Of a DNA stretch of 64,000 nt, positions 18,931 to 29,834 are shown piece after piece. The stretch covers positions 186,001 to 250,000 of the forward strand of contig NZ_JANGEY010000003.1 in assembly GCF_024451105.1 (NCBI RefSeq), given 5' to 3'. Both the position numbers and the translations under genes were made by a program. The stretch comes from Stutzerimonas stutzeri. GTDB taxonomy: Bacteria; Pseudomonadota; Gammaproteobacteria; Pseudomonadales; Pseudomonadaceae. The notes under the pieces were generated by a model. It was given only the letters and a program-made list of their open reading frames with translations, ran no database searches and was not told the origin of the DNA. Each line of letters starts with the position of its first letter. The stretch's first letter is position 1.

Positions 18931-19797
18931 TCAGAGCACGTCGAGGGGGATCTTCAGGTAGCGGCTGCCGTTGTCTTCGGCCGGGGGCAGTTCGCCGGCG
19001 CGCATGTTGATCTGCACCGAGGGCAGGATCAGCACCGGCATGCCCAGGGTGGCGTCGCGGGCTTGGCGCATGGCGACGAAGTCCTCCTCGCCGACGCCCT
19101 GGTGGATGTGCACGTTGTGCGCGCGTTCGGCGCCGATGGTCGTCTCGTAGAGGTATTCGTCGCGGCCCGGCGCCTTGTAGTCGTGGCACATGAACACCCG
19201 GGTCGCGTCCGGCAGGGCGAACAGCTTGTCGTGGATCGAGCGGTACAGGGTACGCGCGTCGCCGCCGGGGAAGTCGCAGCGGGCGGTGCCGTAGTCGGGC
19301 ATGAACAGGGTATCGCCGACGAAGGCGGCGTCGCCGATCAGGTAGGTCATGCAGGCCGGGGTGTGGCCGGGGGTGTGGATGGCGCGCGCTTCGACGTTGC
19401 CGACCCGGAAGGTCTCGCCGTCGGCGAACAGGTGGTCGAACTGGCGGCCGTCGGTGGCGAACTCCGGCTCGGCGTTGAACAGCTTGCCGAAGGTGTTCTG
19501 CACCACGGTGATGCGGTCGCCGATGGCCAGGCTGCCGCCGAGCTGCTCCTTGAGGTAGTGGCCGGCGCTGAGGTGGTCGGCGTGCACGTGGGTCTCGAGG
19601 ATCCATTGCACGCTCAGGCCCTTTTCGCGCACGTGGGCGATCAGGCGGTCGGCGCTGGTGTGCGAGGTGCGCCCGGCGGCGGGGTCGTAGTCCAGCACGG
19701 GGTCGACCAGTGCGCACTGGCCGGTTTGCGGATCGCTCACCACGTAGCTGTAGGTGAAGGTGGCGGGATCGAAGAAGGCTTCGACATGGGCATTCAT
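18931..19797 (-). CDS. Metallo-beta-lactamase-fold persulfide dioxygenase (Blh/ETHE1-like)
   Basis: A 288-residue MBL-fold hydrolase with H70-x-H72-x-D74-H75 (THVHADHLSAGH), a further histidine in HTPGHTPACM, Asp in GDTLFMPDYGTARCDFPGG and a late histidine (MCHDYKA). The GTARCDFPGG segment is typical of persulfide dioxygenases, which oxidise glutathione persulfide to sulfite with non-haem iron. It is the first gene of the sulfide operon. The operator-like palindrome at 19823-19838 lies 26 bases upstream of its ATG. Confidence 0.88.
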   Translation of the reverse strand: MNAHVEAFFDPATFTYSYVVSDPQTGQCALVDPVLDYDPAAGRTSHTSADRLIAHVREKGLSVQWILETHVHADHLSAGHYLKEQLGGSLAIGDRITVVQNTFGKLFNAEPEFATDGRQFDHLFADGETFRVGNVEARAIHTPGHTPACMTYLIGDAAFVGDTLFMPDYGTARCDFPGGDARTLYRSIHDKLFALPDATRVFMCHDYKAPGRDEYLYETTIGAERAHNVHIHQGVGEEDFVAMRQARDATLGMPVLILPSVQINMRAGELPPAEDNGSRYLKIPLDVL

Positions 19798-19822
19798 GGT
19801 GCGGTCCTCCGTGGTTGGCTGG

Positions 19823-19838
19823 ATACCCTTGGGGGTAT
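19823..19838 (-). promoter_or_regulatory. Operator-like palindrome of the sulfide operon
   Basis: ATACCC (19823-19828) and GGGTAT (19833-19838) form a perfect inverted repeat around TTGG. This A/T-flanked C-run and G-run form resembles sites bound by CsoR/CstR-type repressors, which sense persulfide in sulfide-oxidation operons. It sits in the leader or promoter of the operon. No CsoR, CstR or BigR gene was seen in the window, so the regulator would be encoded elsewhere. Confidence 0.5.
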
Positions 19839-19870
19839 TTTACGGATGCAGACTACTGCGGTTTTTGGTT

Positions 19871-19896
19871 CTATGCATAGATCTTATTTTTATAAG
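19871..19896. promoter_or_regulatory. Paired palindromes in the divergent sulfide-operon / transporter promoter region
   Basis: CTATGCATAG (19871-19880) is a perfect 10-bp palindrome. CTTAT (19883-19887) and ATAAG (19892-19896) form an inverted repeat around TTTT. They lie in an AT-rich island between the divergent dioxygenase and transporter genes and may be operators or promoter elements. Confidence 0.35.
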
Positions 19897-20062
19897 AGGA
19901 AAAGGCGATGATCCGGCCAGTCAGTGTGGACCACGACCGTCGGGCGTATGCGGTATTACGGCGGGCGGGCGCCGCCGGGCATGAGCTTTTGACAGGCCGT
20001 CGGGCTTTGGGCAGAGTGCGCGCCTTTCGCCTGCGGGCGATCCCGAAATCTGGAGTGAAGAC

Positions 20063-21385
20063 ATGAATGCGGTACTCATCGCCGTTGGCCTGATGCTGGT
20101 GCTCAGCCTGTGCCGGGTGCATGTGGTGGTCGCGCTGATCCTCGGCGCGCTGGCCGGCGGCCTGGTCGGCGGCCTGGGCATCGAGGGCAGCCTGGCGGCC
20201 TTCAACAAGGGGCTCGGCGGCGGCGCCACCGTGGCGCTGTCCTATGCGCTGCTCGGCGCCTTCGCTGTGGCCATCGCCCGCTCCGGGCTGGCCCACGCCC
20301 TGGCGGACAAGGCGCTGGCGCTGGTCGGCCGCCAGGAGGCCGACGGTGGCGGTGCTGCCGTGAAATGGCTGGTGCTCGGCCTGCTGCTGGCGGTGGCGGT
20401 GTCCTCGCAGAACCTGCTGCCGATCCACATCGCCTTCATCCCGCTGCTGGTGCCGCCGCTGCTCTACGTGCTCGGCCGCCTGCAGCTGGATCGTCGGCTG
20501 ATCGCCTGCGTGCTGACCTTCGGCCTGATCACCCCCTACATGTTCCTGCCGGTGGGCTTCGGCGGCATCTTCCTCAACGACATCCTGCTCGCCAACGTGG
20601 CGCGCAGCGGCGTCGAGGTGGCCGGGGTGAGTGTCACCCAGGCGATGGCGATCCCGGCGCTGGGCATGCTGTTCGGCCTGCTGGTGGCGGTGTTCGTCAG
20701 CTACCGCAAGCCGCGCCGGTACGACCTGGCCGCCATCGAGCAGGCCGAGCAGGTCGAGCGCAGCTACAGCCCGCTGACCCTCGCCGTGGCCGGCGTGGCG
20801 GTGGCGGTGGCCTTCGCCGTGCAGCTGTGGCTGGACTCGATGATCATCGGCGCACTGGCCGGATTCGTGGTGTTCTCCGCCTCCGGGGTGGTGCGCTGGA
20901 AAGAGGCCGACGGCCTGTTCACCGAGGGCATGAAGATGATGGCGATGATCGGCTTCATCATGATCGCCGCCGCCGGCTTCGCCGAGGTGATGCGCGAGAC
21001 CGGCCACGTCAAGGCGCTGGTCGACGCCGCCGCCGGGGCGATCGGCAACAGCAAGGCGCTCGGCGCGCTGCTGATGCTGCTGGTCGGCCTGCTGGTGACC
21101 ATGGGCATCGGCTCGTCGTTCTCCACCGTGCCGATCATCGCGGCGATCTTCGTGCCGCTGGGCGTGGAGCTGGGCTTCAGCCCGCTGGCCATCGTCAGCC
21201 TGGTGGGCACCGCCGGCGCCCTGGGCGACGCCGGCTCGCCGGCCTCCGACTCGACCCTCGGCCCGACCGCCGGCCTCAACGTCGACGGCCAGCACAACCA
21301 CATCTGGGACAGCGTGGTGCCGACCTTCCTGCACTACAACCTGCCGCTGCTGGCCTTCGGCTGGCTGGCGGCGATGGTGCTGTAA
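20063..21385 (+). CDS. Na+/H+ antiporter-family (YuiF-type) transporter
   Basis: A 440-residue protein with about 11-12 hydrophobic helices. The [16 protein letters not shown] segment, [11 protein letters not shown]-like loop ([13 protein letters not shown]) and the [31 protein letters not shown] motifs place it in the Na+/H+ antiporter family exemplified by Bacillus YuiF, some members of which carry amino acids such as histidine. It acts in the inner membrane. It is a single gene ended by a strong terminator. The substrate cannot be told from the sequence. Confidence 0.8.
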   Translation: MNAVLIAVGLMLVLSLCRVHVVVALILGALAGGLVGGLGIEGSLAAFNKGLGGGATVALSYALLGAFAVAIARSGLAHALADKALALVGRQEADGGGAAVKWLVLGLLLAVAVSSQNLLPIHIAFIPLLVPPLLYVLGRLQLDRRLIACVLTFGLITPYMFLPVGFGGIFLNDILLANVARSGVEVAGVSVTQAMAIPALGMLFGLLVAVFVSYRKPRRYDLAAIEQAEQVERSYSPLTLAVAGVAVAVAFAVQLWLDSMIIGALAGFVVFSASGVVRWKEADGLFTEGMKMMAMIGFIMIAAAGFAEVMRETGHVKALVDAAAGAIGNSKALGALLMLLVGLLVTMGIGSSFSTVPIIAAIFVPLGVELGFSPLAIVSLVGTAGALGDAGSPASDSTLGPTAGLNVDGQHNHIWDSVVPTFLHYNLPLLAFGWLAAMVL

Positions 21386-21400
21386 CGGTCGCCGAAACGC

Positions 21401-21430
21401 AAAAGCCGGAGCAGTTGCTCCGGCTTTTTT
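21401..21430 (+). terminator. Bidirectional terminator
   Basis: AGCCGGAGC and GCTCCGGCT (21404-21412 and 21417-21425) form a 9-bp stem, with AAAA before and TTTTTT after. It can end both the transporter transcript (+) and the converging SCP2-like transcript (-). Confidence 0.9.
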
Positions 21431-21446
21431 CTGTCCGCGCGCGGGA

Positions 21447-21761
21447 TCAGGACGGGAACAGCTCGCCCAGCTTGAGGGCCAGCATCATGTCGCCCTCGGT
21501 ACGCAGCTTGCCGGTCATGAACGCCTCCATGCCGCCGATCTCGCCCTTGATGATGCCCTTGAGGGTGGCGCTGTCCATGATCAGCGAGACGTCGGGCGCC
21601 TCGGCATCGCCTTCGGTGAGGCTGCAGGTGCCGTTCCGGATGCTCAGATAGTAGTTCTCCGCGTCCTTGATGTTGAACTGGAACACCAGGTCGAGACCGG
21701 CGGCGGCGGCGGCGTTGAAGCGGGCCTGCATGGTTTCGATGACTTTGGTGATGCTGCTCAT
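21447..21761 (-). CDS. SCP2 sterol-binding-domain protein
   Basis: A small 104-residue single-domain SCP2 protein: MSSITKVIETMQARFNAAAA at its start, then VFQFNIKDAENYYLSIRNGT and the lipid-tunnel end ITGKLRTEGDMMLALKLGEL-like segment (MTGKLRTEGDMMLALKLGEL). AAGGA lies 8 bases before ATG 21761. SCP2 folds bind fatty acyl chains or other hydrophobic ligands in the cytoplasm; the ligand in bacteria is mostly unknown. Single gene, divergent from sohB. Confidence 0.87.
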   Translation of the reverse strand: MSSITKVIETMQARFNAAAAAGLDLVFQFNIKDAENYYLSIRNGTCSLTEGDAEAPDVSLIMDSATLKGIIKGEIGGMEAFMTGKLRTEGDMMLALKLGELFPS

Positions 21762-21955
21762 GAAGGAATCCTTTGCTGGGCGTGAAGTGTCGCCCCCAGG
21801 CGGGCGACCGTTTGAGGCGAGGGTAGGGGGCGCCCTGCGGGCTGTCAACGCGACCATACGCACGTTTGAAACGGCTCCGCCCCCCCGTGCCGGTGGCCGC
21901 CGCCGGTCGGCGCCGGTATGCTTTGCGCATCGCCGTATGCCATCAAGGAGAGCCC

Positions 21956-22978
21956 GTGGAGTTTCTTGCCGATTACGCCGGTTTCCTGGCCAGGACAGTG
22001 ACCGTGCTGGTGGCCGTCCTCGTCGTCCTGGCCGCCGTCGCGCTACTGCGCAGTCGCGAACGCCGCGCCGGCGGACACCTCGAGGTGCACAAGCTGAACG
22101 ACTTCTACAAGGCCCTGCGCGAGCGCCTGCAGGACAGCGTGCTGGACAGGGAGCAGCTCAAGGCGCTGCGCAAGGAAGAGGCCCGCGCGGAGAAGGCCGA
22201 GAAGAAGGCCGGCGGCCAGAAGCCGCGGGTCTACGTGCTGGACTTCCACGGCGACATCAAGGCCTCGGCCGGCGAGCACCTGCGCCACGAGGTCACCGCG
22301 CTGCTGAGCCTGGCCAGCCCGCAGGACGAGGTAGTGGTGCGCCTGGAGAGCGGCGGCGGCATGGTGCACGGCTACGGGCTGGCTTCCTCGCAGCTGGCGC
22401 GCATCCGCCAGGCCGGCGTGCCGCTGACGGTGTGCGTGGACAAGGTGGCCGCCAGCGGCGGCTACATGATGGCCTGCATCGGCGAGAAGATTCTCGCCGC
22501 GCCCTTCGCCATCCTCGGCTCGATCGGCGTGGTGGCGCAGCTGCCCAACTTCCATCGCCTGTTGAAGAGGCACGCCATCGACTTCGAGGTGCTCACCGCC
22601 GGCGAGTACAAGCGCACCCTCACGGTGTTCGGCGAGAACACCGACAAGGGGCGGGAGAAGTTCCAGGAGGATCTGGAGACGACCCACGAGCTGTTCAAGA
22701 ACTTCGTCGCCCGCTACCGCCCGCAGCTGTCCATCGACGAGATCGCCACCGGCGAGGTCTGGCTCGGCCAGGCGGCGCTGGGCAAGCAACTGGTCGACGA
22801 ACTGAAGACCAGCGACGAGTATCTGGCCGAGCGCGCCCGCCACGCCGACCTCTACCAGTTGCACTACCACGAGAAGAAGAGCCTGCAGGAGCGTGTCGGC
22901 CTGGCCACCGCGCAGGCGCTCGACGGCGTGCTGCTGCGCTGGTGGAGCCGGCTGTCGCAACCCCGTTTCTGGCAGTAG
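21956..22978 (+). CDS. sohB: SohB-type inner-membrane signal-peptide-peptidase-like protease
   Basis: A 340-residue protein. It has an N-terminal transmembrane helix (VTVLVAVLVVLAAVALL), a charged coiled linker (KEEARAEKAEKKAGGQK), then the SppA/S49 fold. Nucleophile S167 is in VAASGGYMMAC and the base K219 is in AGEYKRTLT. SohB is thought to cut signal peptides or misfolded membrane proteins. GTG 21956 is chosen: AAGGAG lies 5 bases before it and the encoded start EFLADYAGFL is the family N-terminus. The next gene follows after 42 bases. Confidence 0.92.
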   Translation: MEFLADYAGFLARTVTVLVAVLVVLAAVALLRSRERRAGGHLEVHKLNDFYKALRERLQDSVLDREQLKALRKEEARAEKAEKKAGGQKPRVYVLDFHGDIKASAGEHLRHEVTALLSLASPQDEVVVRLESGGGMVHGYGLASSQLARIRQAGVPLTVCVDKVAASGGYMMACIGEKILAAPFAILGSIGVVAQLPNFHRLLKRHAIDFEVLTAGEYKRTLTVFGENTDKGREKFQEDLETTHELFKNFVARYRPQLSIDEIATGEVWLGQAALGKQLVDELKTSDEYLAERARHADLYQLHYHEKKSLQERVGLATAQALDGVLLRWWSRLSQPRFWQ

Positions 22979-23020
22979 CCGGTCGCCGCCCCGGCATTCA
23001 GCGGCGGCACAGGAGGACAG

Positions 23021-24016
23021 ATGAGCAGTTTCAAGGCCCTGTGGGTGACCGAAAGCAGCCCGGGGGTGTTCGACCAGGCAGTGGTCGAGCGGCGGATCGA
23101 GGATCTGCCACCCGGCGAGGTGCTGATCCGCGTGCGCTGGTCCTCGCTCAACTACAAGGATGCGCTGTCCGCCAGCGGCAATCGCGCGGTGACCCGCGAG
23201 TACCCGCACACTCCCGGCATCGACGCCGCCGGCGAGGTGGTCGAGTGCGCCAGCGGCGAGTTCCGCCCGGGCGAGGAGGTGATCGTCACCGGCTACGACC
23301 TGGGCGCCAACCGCGCCGGCGGCCTCGCCCAGTACGTGCGCGTGCCGGCCGCCTGGGTGTTGCGCCGCCCGGCGGGACTCACCCTGCGCGAAAGCATGCT
23401 GCTGGGCACCGCCGGGCTGACCGCCGGGCTGTGCATCGACAAGCTGCAGCGCATGGGGCTGGATGCCGAGGCCGGCCCGGTGCTGGTCACTGGTGCCTGC
23501 GGTGGGGTGGGTAGCGTCGCCGTGTTGCTGCTGACCCGCCTCGGTTACACGGTGGCCGCTTCCACCGGCAAGCTCGAGCAGGCCGAGTTCCTGCACCGCC
23601 TCGGCGCCCAGCAGATCATCGACCGCACCCTGCTGCGCGACGGCACCGACAAGCCGCTGCTGAAGATGCGCTGGGCCGGCGCGGTGGACACCGTCGGCGG
23701 CGACATCCTGTTCAACGTGGTCAAGTCGCTGCAGTACGGCGCCAGCGTGACCTGCTGCGGGCTGACCGCCAGCGCGGCGATGAGCCGCGCCTCGGTGCTG
23801 CCGTTCATCCTGCGCGGGGTCAACCTGCTCGGCGTCGATTCGGTGGAGCTGCCGCTGGCGAGCAAGGCGGCGATGTGGGCGAACCTGGCCGGGCCGTGGC
23901 GGCTCGACAACCTCGAGCTGGTGGCGCACGAGATCGCCCTGGAGGAGGTGCCCGAGGCGATCTACCGCATCCTCGCCGGGCGCATGGTGGGACGCATGCT
24001 GGTACGCATCGACTGA
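23021..24016 (+). CDS. YhdH/AcuI-family NADPH-dependent reductase
   Basis: A 331-residue medium-chain reductase without the zinc ligands of alcohol dehydrogenases. The N-terminal GroES-like part has WSSLNYKDALSASG and PHTPGIDAAGEV; the nucleotide motif is VTGACGGVGSVAVLLL. Members reduce acryloyl-CoA to propionyl-CoA (AcuI) or act as quinone reductases (YhdH/YhfP). AGGAGG lies upstream of the ATG. It is probably cotranscribed with sohB. Which substrate is used here is not decidable by eye. Confidence 0.85.
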   Translation: MSSFKALWVTESSPGVFDQAVVERRIEDLPPGEVLIRVRWSSLNYKDALSASGNRAVTREYPHTPGIDAAGEVVECASGEFRPGEEVIVTGYDLGANRAGGLAQYVRVPAAWVLRRPAGLTLRESMLLGTAGLTAGLCIDKLQRMGLDAEAGPVLVTGACGGVGSVAVLLLTRLGYTVAASTGKLEQAEFLHRLGAQQIIDRTLLRDGTDKPLLKMRWAGAVDTVGGDILFNVVKSLQYGASVTCCGLTASAAMSRASVLPFILRGVNLLGVDSVELPLASKAAMWANLAGPWRLDNLELVAHEIALEEVPEAIYRILAGRMVGRMLVRID

Positions 24017-24045
24017 GAGCCGAGCAGGGGCCCGCCGCAAAACGA

Positions 24046-24066
24046 AAGCCCCGCAGTGCGGGGCTT
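24046..24066. terminator. Terminator-like hairpin between converging genes
   Basis: AAGCCCCGC (24046-24054) and GCGGGGCTT (24058-24066) form a 9-bp stem with a 3-base loop, 30 bases after the reductase stop and 23 bases after the DUF934 stop on the other strand. U-tracts are short. Confidence 0.75.
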
Positions 24067-24088
24067 CCTGTTTTCAGTGCGACGCGAC

Positions 24089-24583
24089 TCAGCGGCGGCG
24101 GAACAGCGGCAGCGGCTGGTCGACGCCGGTCTGGTAGGTCACCGAGAAGTCCGACAGGCCCTTGAGCGCGTCGTACGGGTCGCGGTCCGGGCGCACGGCG
24201 AAGGCGTCGAAGCCGCAGCGCTGCATGAAGAACAGCTGGTCGCGCAGCACGTCGCCGATGGCGCGGATCTCGCCGGTGTAGCCGTAGCGCTCGCGCAGCA
24301 GGCGGGCGCTGGAGAAGTGCCGGCCGTCGGTGAACGCCGGGAAGTCCAGGGCGATGACCTGGAAGTATTGCAGGTCGTCGACGATCTCCTCGATCTGCTC
24401 GTGGCTCTGCAGCCACACGCCGAGGCCGCCGTCGCGCACCTTGAGGGCGTGGCTGGACTCCAGCCACAGGCGCAGCGGCACGATCAGGTCGTCGCTGTTG
24501 GAGATGCCGTCGAGGCTGGCGTCGAGCGGCAGCAGGTGCCAGCGCTCGTCGATGACTTCGCCGTTCTTAATGATTCTTTGCAT
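24089..24583 (-). CDS. DUF934 protein of the sulfite reductase operon
   Basis: A 164-residue protein starting MQRIIKNGEVIDERWHLLPL, with the DUF934 core LDFPAFTDGRHFSSARLLRE and IGDVLRDQLFFMQRCGFDAF. It overlaps the end of cysI by 17 bases, the constant arrangement in pseudomonads. It is thought to help sulfite reductase function, perhaps as an electron-transfer or assembly partner; this is inferred from linkage. Cytoplasmic. Confidence 0.88.
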   Translation of the reverse strand: MQRIIKNGEVIDERWHLLPLDASLDGISNSDDLIVPLRLWLESSHALKVRDGGLGVWLQSHEQIEEIVDDLQYFQVIALDFPAFTDGRHFSSARLLRERYGYTGEIRAIGDVLRDQLFFMQRCGFDAFAVRPDRDPYDALKGLSDFSVTYQTGVDQPLPLFRRR

Positions 24584-26225
24584 AGACGCGCTCCTTGAAG
24601 GGATCGATGCCGATACGGCGGAAGGTATCGATGAAGCGCTCGTCTTCCGTGCGCTGTTCGACGTACACCTTGATGATCTTCTCGATCACGTCGGCCATGT
24701 CGTCCTGGGCGAAGGACGGGCCGAGGATCTGGCCGAGGCTGGCGTTGCGGCCGGCTTCGCCGCCCATCGACACCTGGTAGAACTCCTCGCCCTTCTTGTC
24801 GACGCCGAGGATGCCGATGTTGCCGATGTGGTGGTGGCCGCAGGCGTTCATGCAGCCGGAGATGTTCAGGTCGATCTCGCCGAGATCGAACAGGTAGTCG
24901 AGGTCGTCGAAGCGGCGCTGGATGGCCTCGGCGATCGGGATCGACTTGGCGTTGGCCAGCGAGCAGAAGTCGCCGCCCGGGCAGCAGATGATGTCGGTCA
25001 GCAGGCCGATGTTCGGCGTGGCCAGGCCCAGTTCGCGCAGCTCGCTCCACAGGGTGAACAGCTGCGCCTGCTCGACGTCGGCGAGGATGATGTTCTGCTC
25101 GTGGCTGGTGCGCGCCTCGCCGAAGCTGTAGCGCTCGGCCAGATCGGCGATGGCGTCGAACTGCTTGTCGGTGACGTCGCCGGGCGCGATGCCGGTGACC
25201 TTCAGCGACAGGGTGACCGCGGCGTAGCCCGGCTTCTTGTGGGCCACCACGTTGCGCGCGCGCCAGCGGGCGAAGCCCGGGTGCTCGGCATCCAGCGCGG
25301 CCAGCGCGGCGCTCTGGTCCTGCAGGTCCTGGTAGGCCGGGTCGACGAAGTGGGCGGCGACGCGCTCCAGCTCTGCGTCGGTCAGGGTGGCCGGACCGTC
25401 CTTGAGGTGCGCCCACTCGGCGGCGACGCGCTCGGCGAACACTTCCGGGGTCAGCGCCTTGACCAGGATCTTGATCCGCGCCTTGTACTTGTTGTCACGG
25501 CGGCCGTAACGGTTGTACACGCGCAGCACGGCTTCCAGATAGGTCAGCAGGTGCTGCCAGGGCAGGAATTCGTTGATGAAGCTGCCGACGATCGGGGTGC
25601 GGCCCAGGCCGCCGCCGACCAGCACGCGGAAGCCCAGCTCGCCGGCGGCGTTGCGCACCGGCTCCAGGCCCACGTCGTGCACCTCGATGGCGGCGCGGTC
25701 GGCGGCCGAGCCGTTCACGGCGATCTTGAACTTGCGCGGCAGGTGGGCGAATTCCGGATGGAAGGTGGCCCACTGGCGGACGATCTCGCACCACGGACGC
25801 GGGTCGATCAGCTCGTCGGCGGCGACGCCGGCGAACTGGTCGGTGGTCACGTTGCGGATGCAGTTGCCGCTGGTCTGGATCGCGTGCATCTGCACGCTGG
25901 CCAGTTCGGCGAGCATGTCCGGCACGTCTTCCAGCTTCGGCCAGTTGTACTGCACGTTCTGACGGGTGCTGATGTGCGCGTAGCCCCTGTCGTAGTCGCG
26001 GGCCAGCTTGGCCAGCATGCGCAGCTGCGGCGCGGAGAGCAGGCCGTAGGGCACGCAGACGCGCAGCATGGGCGCGTGGCGCTGCACATACAGGCCGTTC
26101 TGCAGGCGCAGCGGGCGGAATTCCTCCTCGCCCAGTTCGCCGGCCAGGTAGCGGGCGGTCTGGCCGCGGAACTGCGCGACCCGCTCCTCGATGATCCTTT
26201 GATCGTACTCGTCGTATACGTACAT
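24567..26225 (-). CDS. cysI: Sulfite reductase haemoprotein (nitrite/sulfite reductase family)
   Basis: A 552-residue sirohaem enzyme. The two ferredoxin-like/sirohaem halves are present: STRQNVQYNW near residue 95 and SGNCIRNVTTD, and the 4Fe-4S/sirohaem cysteines in CCPGGDFCSLA and SGCMNACGHHHIG. It reduces sulfite to sulfide for cysteine synthesis. ATG 26225 (MYVYDEYDQRIIEERV) matches the pseudomonad CysI start; upstream in-frame sequence is low-complexity. It leads the cysI-DUF934 operon. About 200 AT-richer bases upstream should hold a promoter; no CysB site could be assigned by eye. Confidence 0.93.
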   Translation of the reverse strand: MYVYDEYDQRIIEERVAQFRGQTARYLAGELGEEEFRPLRLQNGLYVQRHAPMLRVCVPYGLLSAPQLRMLAKLARDYDRGYAHISTRQNVQYNWPKLEDVPDMLAELASVQMHAIQTSGNCIRNVTTDQFAGVAADELIDPRPWCEIVRQWATFHPEFAHLPRKFKIAVNGSAADRAAIEVHDVGLEPVRNAAGELGFRVLVGGGLGRTPIVGSFINEFLPWQHLLTYLEAVLRVYNRYGRRDNKYKARIKILVKALTPEVFAERVAAEWAHLKDGPATLTDAELERVAAHFVDPAYQDLQDQSAALAALDAEHPGFARWRARNVVAHKKPGYAAVTLSLKVTGIAPGDVTDKQFDAIADLAERYSFGEARTSHEQNIILADVEQAQLFTLWSELRELGLATPNIGLLTDIICCPGGDFCSLANAKSIPIAEAIQRRFDDLDYLFDLGEIDLNISGCMNACGHHHIGNIGILGVDKKGEEFYQVSMGGEAGRNASLGQILGPSFAQDDMADVIEKIIKVYVEQRTEDERFIDTFRRIGIDPFKERVYAKNH

Positions 26226-26408
26226 GTAATGGTCTGCTCTCAGGCTGTCAGCGGTGGCCGTTGCCCTCTGCGGGGCATCCGGCGCCCCGCGTGGGGCATC
26301 GGCCGCGCGCACGGCGGCGCACTCCGAGGGAGTGGCGGCACGATAGCAGCTCGCCTTTATGCATTAAAGTGAAGAATAACTATATGTACATAACTGTAAT
26401 AGATAAGC

Positions 26409-26428
26409 GGCCCGCCCGGGAGCGGGCC
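26409..26428 (-). terminator. Hairpin after the diguanylate cyclase gene
   Basis: GGCCCGC (26409-26415) and GCGGGCC (26422-26428) form a 7-bp stem with a 6-base loop, just after the cyclase stop codon. A weak U-run follows on the minus strand. Confidence 0.6.
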
Positions 26429-26432
26429 TGTG

Positions 26433-28025
<1,593 letters not shown>

Positions 28026-28107
28026 TGCGGCGCCGGCAGGTTCAATCCATGAGATTTGCCAACTGTAACACATTAACGGTCGCGTTCCCCAGCCCGGATC
28101 GGGCGGC

Positions 28108-29670
28108 TCAGACCGTGCCGGCGATGACCACGCGATTGCGGCCCTGGTTCTTGGCAGCGTGCAGCGCCTGGTCGGCCCGCATCAGCACGCCGTCGGCATC
28201 GTTGCGGCTGTCCGGGCAGTAGGCGACGCCGAGCGAGATGGTCACCGCGGTGCCGTCCGGGCTGGGGCTGTCCGCCACGCACTGGCGCAGGCGCTCGGCC
28301 ACGCCGCAGGCGTCCACCAGCGTGGTTCTGGGCAGCAGCATGACGAACTCCTCGCCGTCCCGCCGGCACAGCACATCGGCCTGGCGGGCGATCTGCTGCA
28401 TGAGCTGGGCCAGATGCCGCAGCAACTGGTCGCCGACATCGTGACCGAAGCGGTCGTTGACCAGCTTGAAGTGGTCGATGTCGATGGCGATCACCGCGTA
28501 GGGCTGCTCGCTCTGCTGCCACTGCCGGAGTGCCAGTTGCAGGCCGTGGCGGTTGAGCAGCCCGGTCAGCGGGTCGACGGTCGCGTCGAGGTCGAGCCGG
28601 CCGAGCTTGAGGTTGAGCTGAGCCTGCCCGATGAGCAGGGCATGCCTGATCTCCTGCGCCTCGAAGTACCAGGCATGGATCTGACGCAGGCGCTCGCCGC
28701 CCGCCGGGGAGTCGAGCTGGCGGGCGCTGTCGGCCAGTTGCCGGAGCGGCTGGGCGATCCGCCGCGACAGCCAGCACAGCCCCAGCAGGGTCAGTAGCGA
28801 AAGTGGCGCAGCGTTGGCCAGAAGGCCGAGCATCAGGGCGTGCAGCTCCATCAGGGTCGTCTCCTGGGGGCGCAGTGCAACGATGCCCCAGCCGGTGCTG
28901 GGAACCGGGGCATAACCGGCCAGCATGCTGTCGCCGTTGCCGTCGTGCAGCGCCTGACTGCCGTGCTCGCCGCGCACGACGGCGGCCGTGGCCGGGTTGG
29001 CCGCCATGTATTCGCCGATCCGCTCCGGCTCCGGGTGATAGAGGATCTGCCCGTGCTGGTCGATCACGTACAGGTAGGCGCCGTCGTGCTCGTCGAGCAG
29101 ACCGGCCAGCGCGTTCGGCTCGCGCAGATGAATGGTGCCGCCGACGAAACCGAGATGGCGGCCGTCGCCGGCGTGGAAGGGATGGGTGATGACGACCGCC
29201 AGGCGCTCGCTGCTCGTGACGAACGTCCGGCTGACCTGCGGCTGGAACGGGTCCAGCGACAGGTGCGCATCCGGGCTGTCGATGCGCTGCCCCATGGCGG
29301 CGCGGCTGGACGGCGAGAGGGCGATGGGGATTCGATCCGTGTCGACCACGAAGGTGGCGTTGAAACTGTCGGTCTGCAGACGCAGGCGCTCGGTTTCGGC
29401 GGCCAGCAGGCGAGGCTGGCCGAGCAGCGGAGCGAGACGACTGGCGCTGTAGGCCAGTTGCTGGCGTGCCGAGGCGAGCAGGCCCTCGGTGCTTTCCGCC
29501 AGCTTGGCTGCGTGGATGCGGTTGACCTCGAGGGTCTGGCGGGTCAGCAGATCGCGCTGGATCCGGTAGCTGGCATAGACGGTGTTGAGCAACGTCAGCA
29601 CTGCTGTCGTCACGGCCAGGAGCAGAATCAGGCGGCGCAGATCCATCCTGGACTCGGTGAAGAGGTGCAT
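28108..29670 (-). CDS. dCACHE-GGDEF protein with altered DGEEF motif
   Basis: A protein of about 520 residues, a paralogue of the next gene with the same order: helix (LILLLAVTTAVLTLLNTVYA), double CACHE (MLAGYAPVPSTGWGIVALRP), helix, linker, GGDEF. The catalytic signature is D438-GEEF instead of GGEEF, while the I-site RQAD is kept. Loss of the first glycine may lower or abolish cyclase activity, but the rest of the domain is intact (IDIDHFKLVNDRFGHDVGD). Start is uncertain: ATG 29670 has no strong ribosome site; ATG 29646 has AGG two bases before it. Confidence 0.87.
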   Translation of the reverse strand: MHLFTESRMDLRRLILLLAVTTAVLTLLNTVYASYRIQRDLLTRQTLEVNRIHAAKLAESTEGLLASARQQLAYSASRLAPLLGQPRLLAAETERLRLQTDSFNATFVVDTDRIPIALSPSSRAAMGQRIDSPDAHLSLDPFQPQVSRTFVTSSERLAVVITHPFHAGDGRHLGFVGGTIHLREPNALAGLLDEHDGAYLYVIDQHGQILYHPEPERIGEYMAANPATAAVVRGEHGSQALHDGNGDSMLAGYAPVPSTGWGIVALRPQETTLMELHALMLGLLANAAPLSLLTLLGLCWLSRRIAQPLRQLADSARQLDSPAGGERLRQIHAWYFEAQEIRHALLIGQAQLNLKLGRLDLDATVDPLTGLLNRHGLQLALRQWQQSEQPYAVIAIDIDHFKLVNDRFGHDVGDQLLRHLAQLMQQIARQADVLCRRDGEEFVMLLPRTTLVDACGVAERLRQCVADSPSPDGTAVTISLGVAYCPDSRNDADGVLMRADQALHAAKNQGRNRVVIAGTV

Positions 29671-29834
29671 GTGGTGACGCCGGCAGGTTGTCTTGTGATC
29701 TTCGTCACAAAGCCTAGCATGCACTCCGGGCGCGAGCCGGGAAATGCCGGCCGGCCATCGGCCGTCAGTCGCCTTGAGCGGCGTCGTACTCTGGTCTTGA
29801 CTCAGGGGGAGCACACTCATGGAGGGCCGCGACG

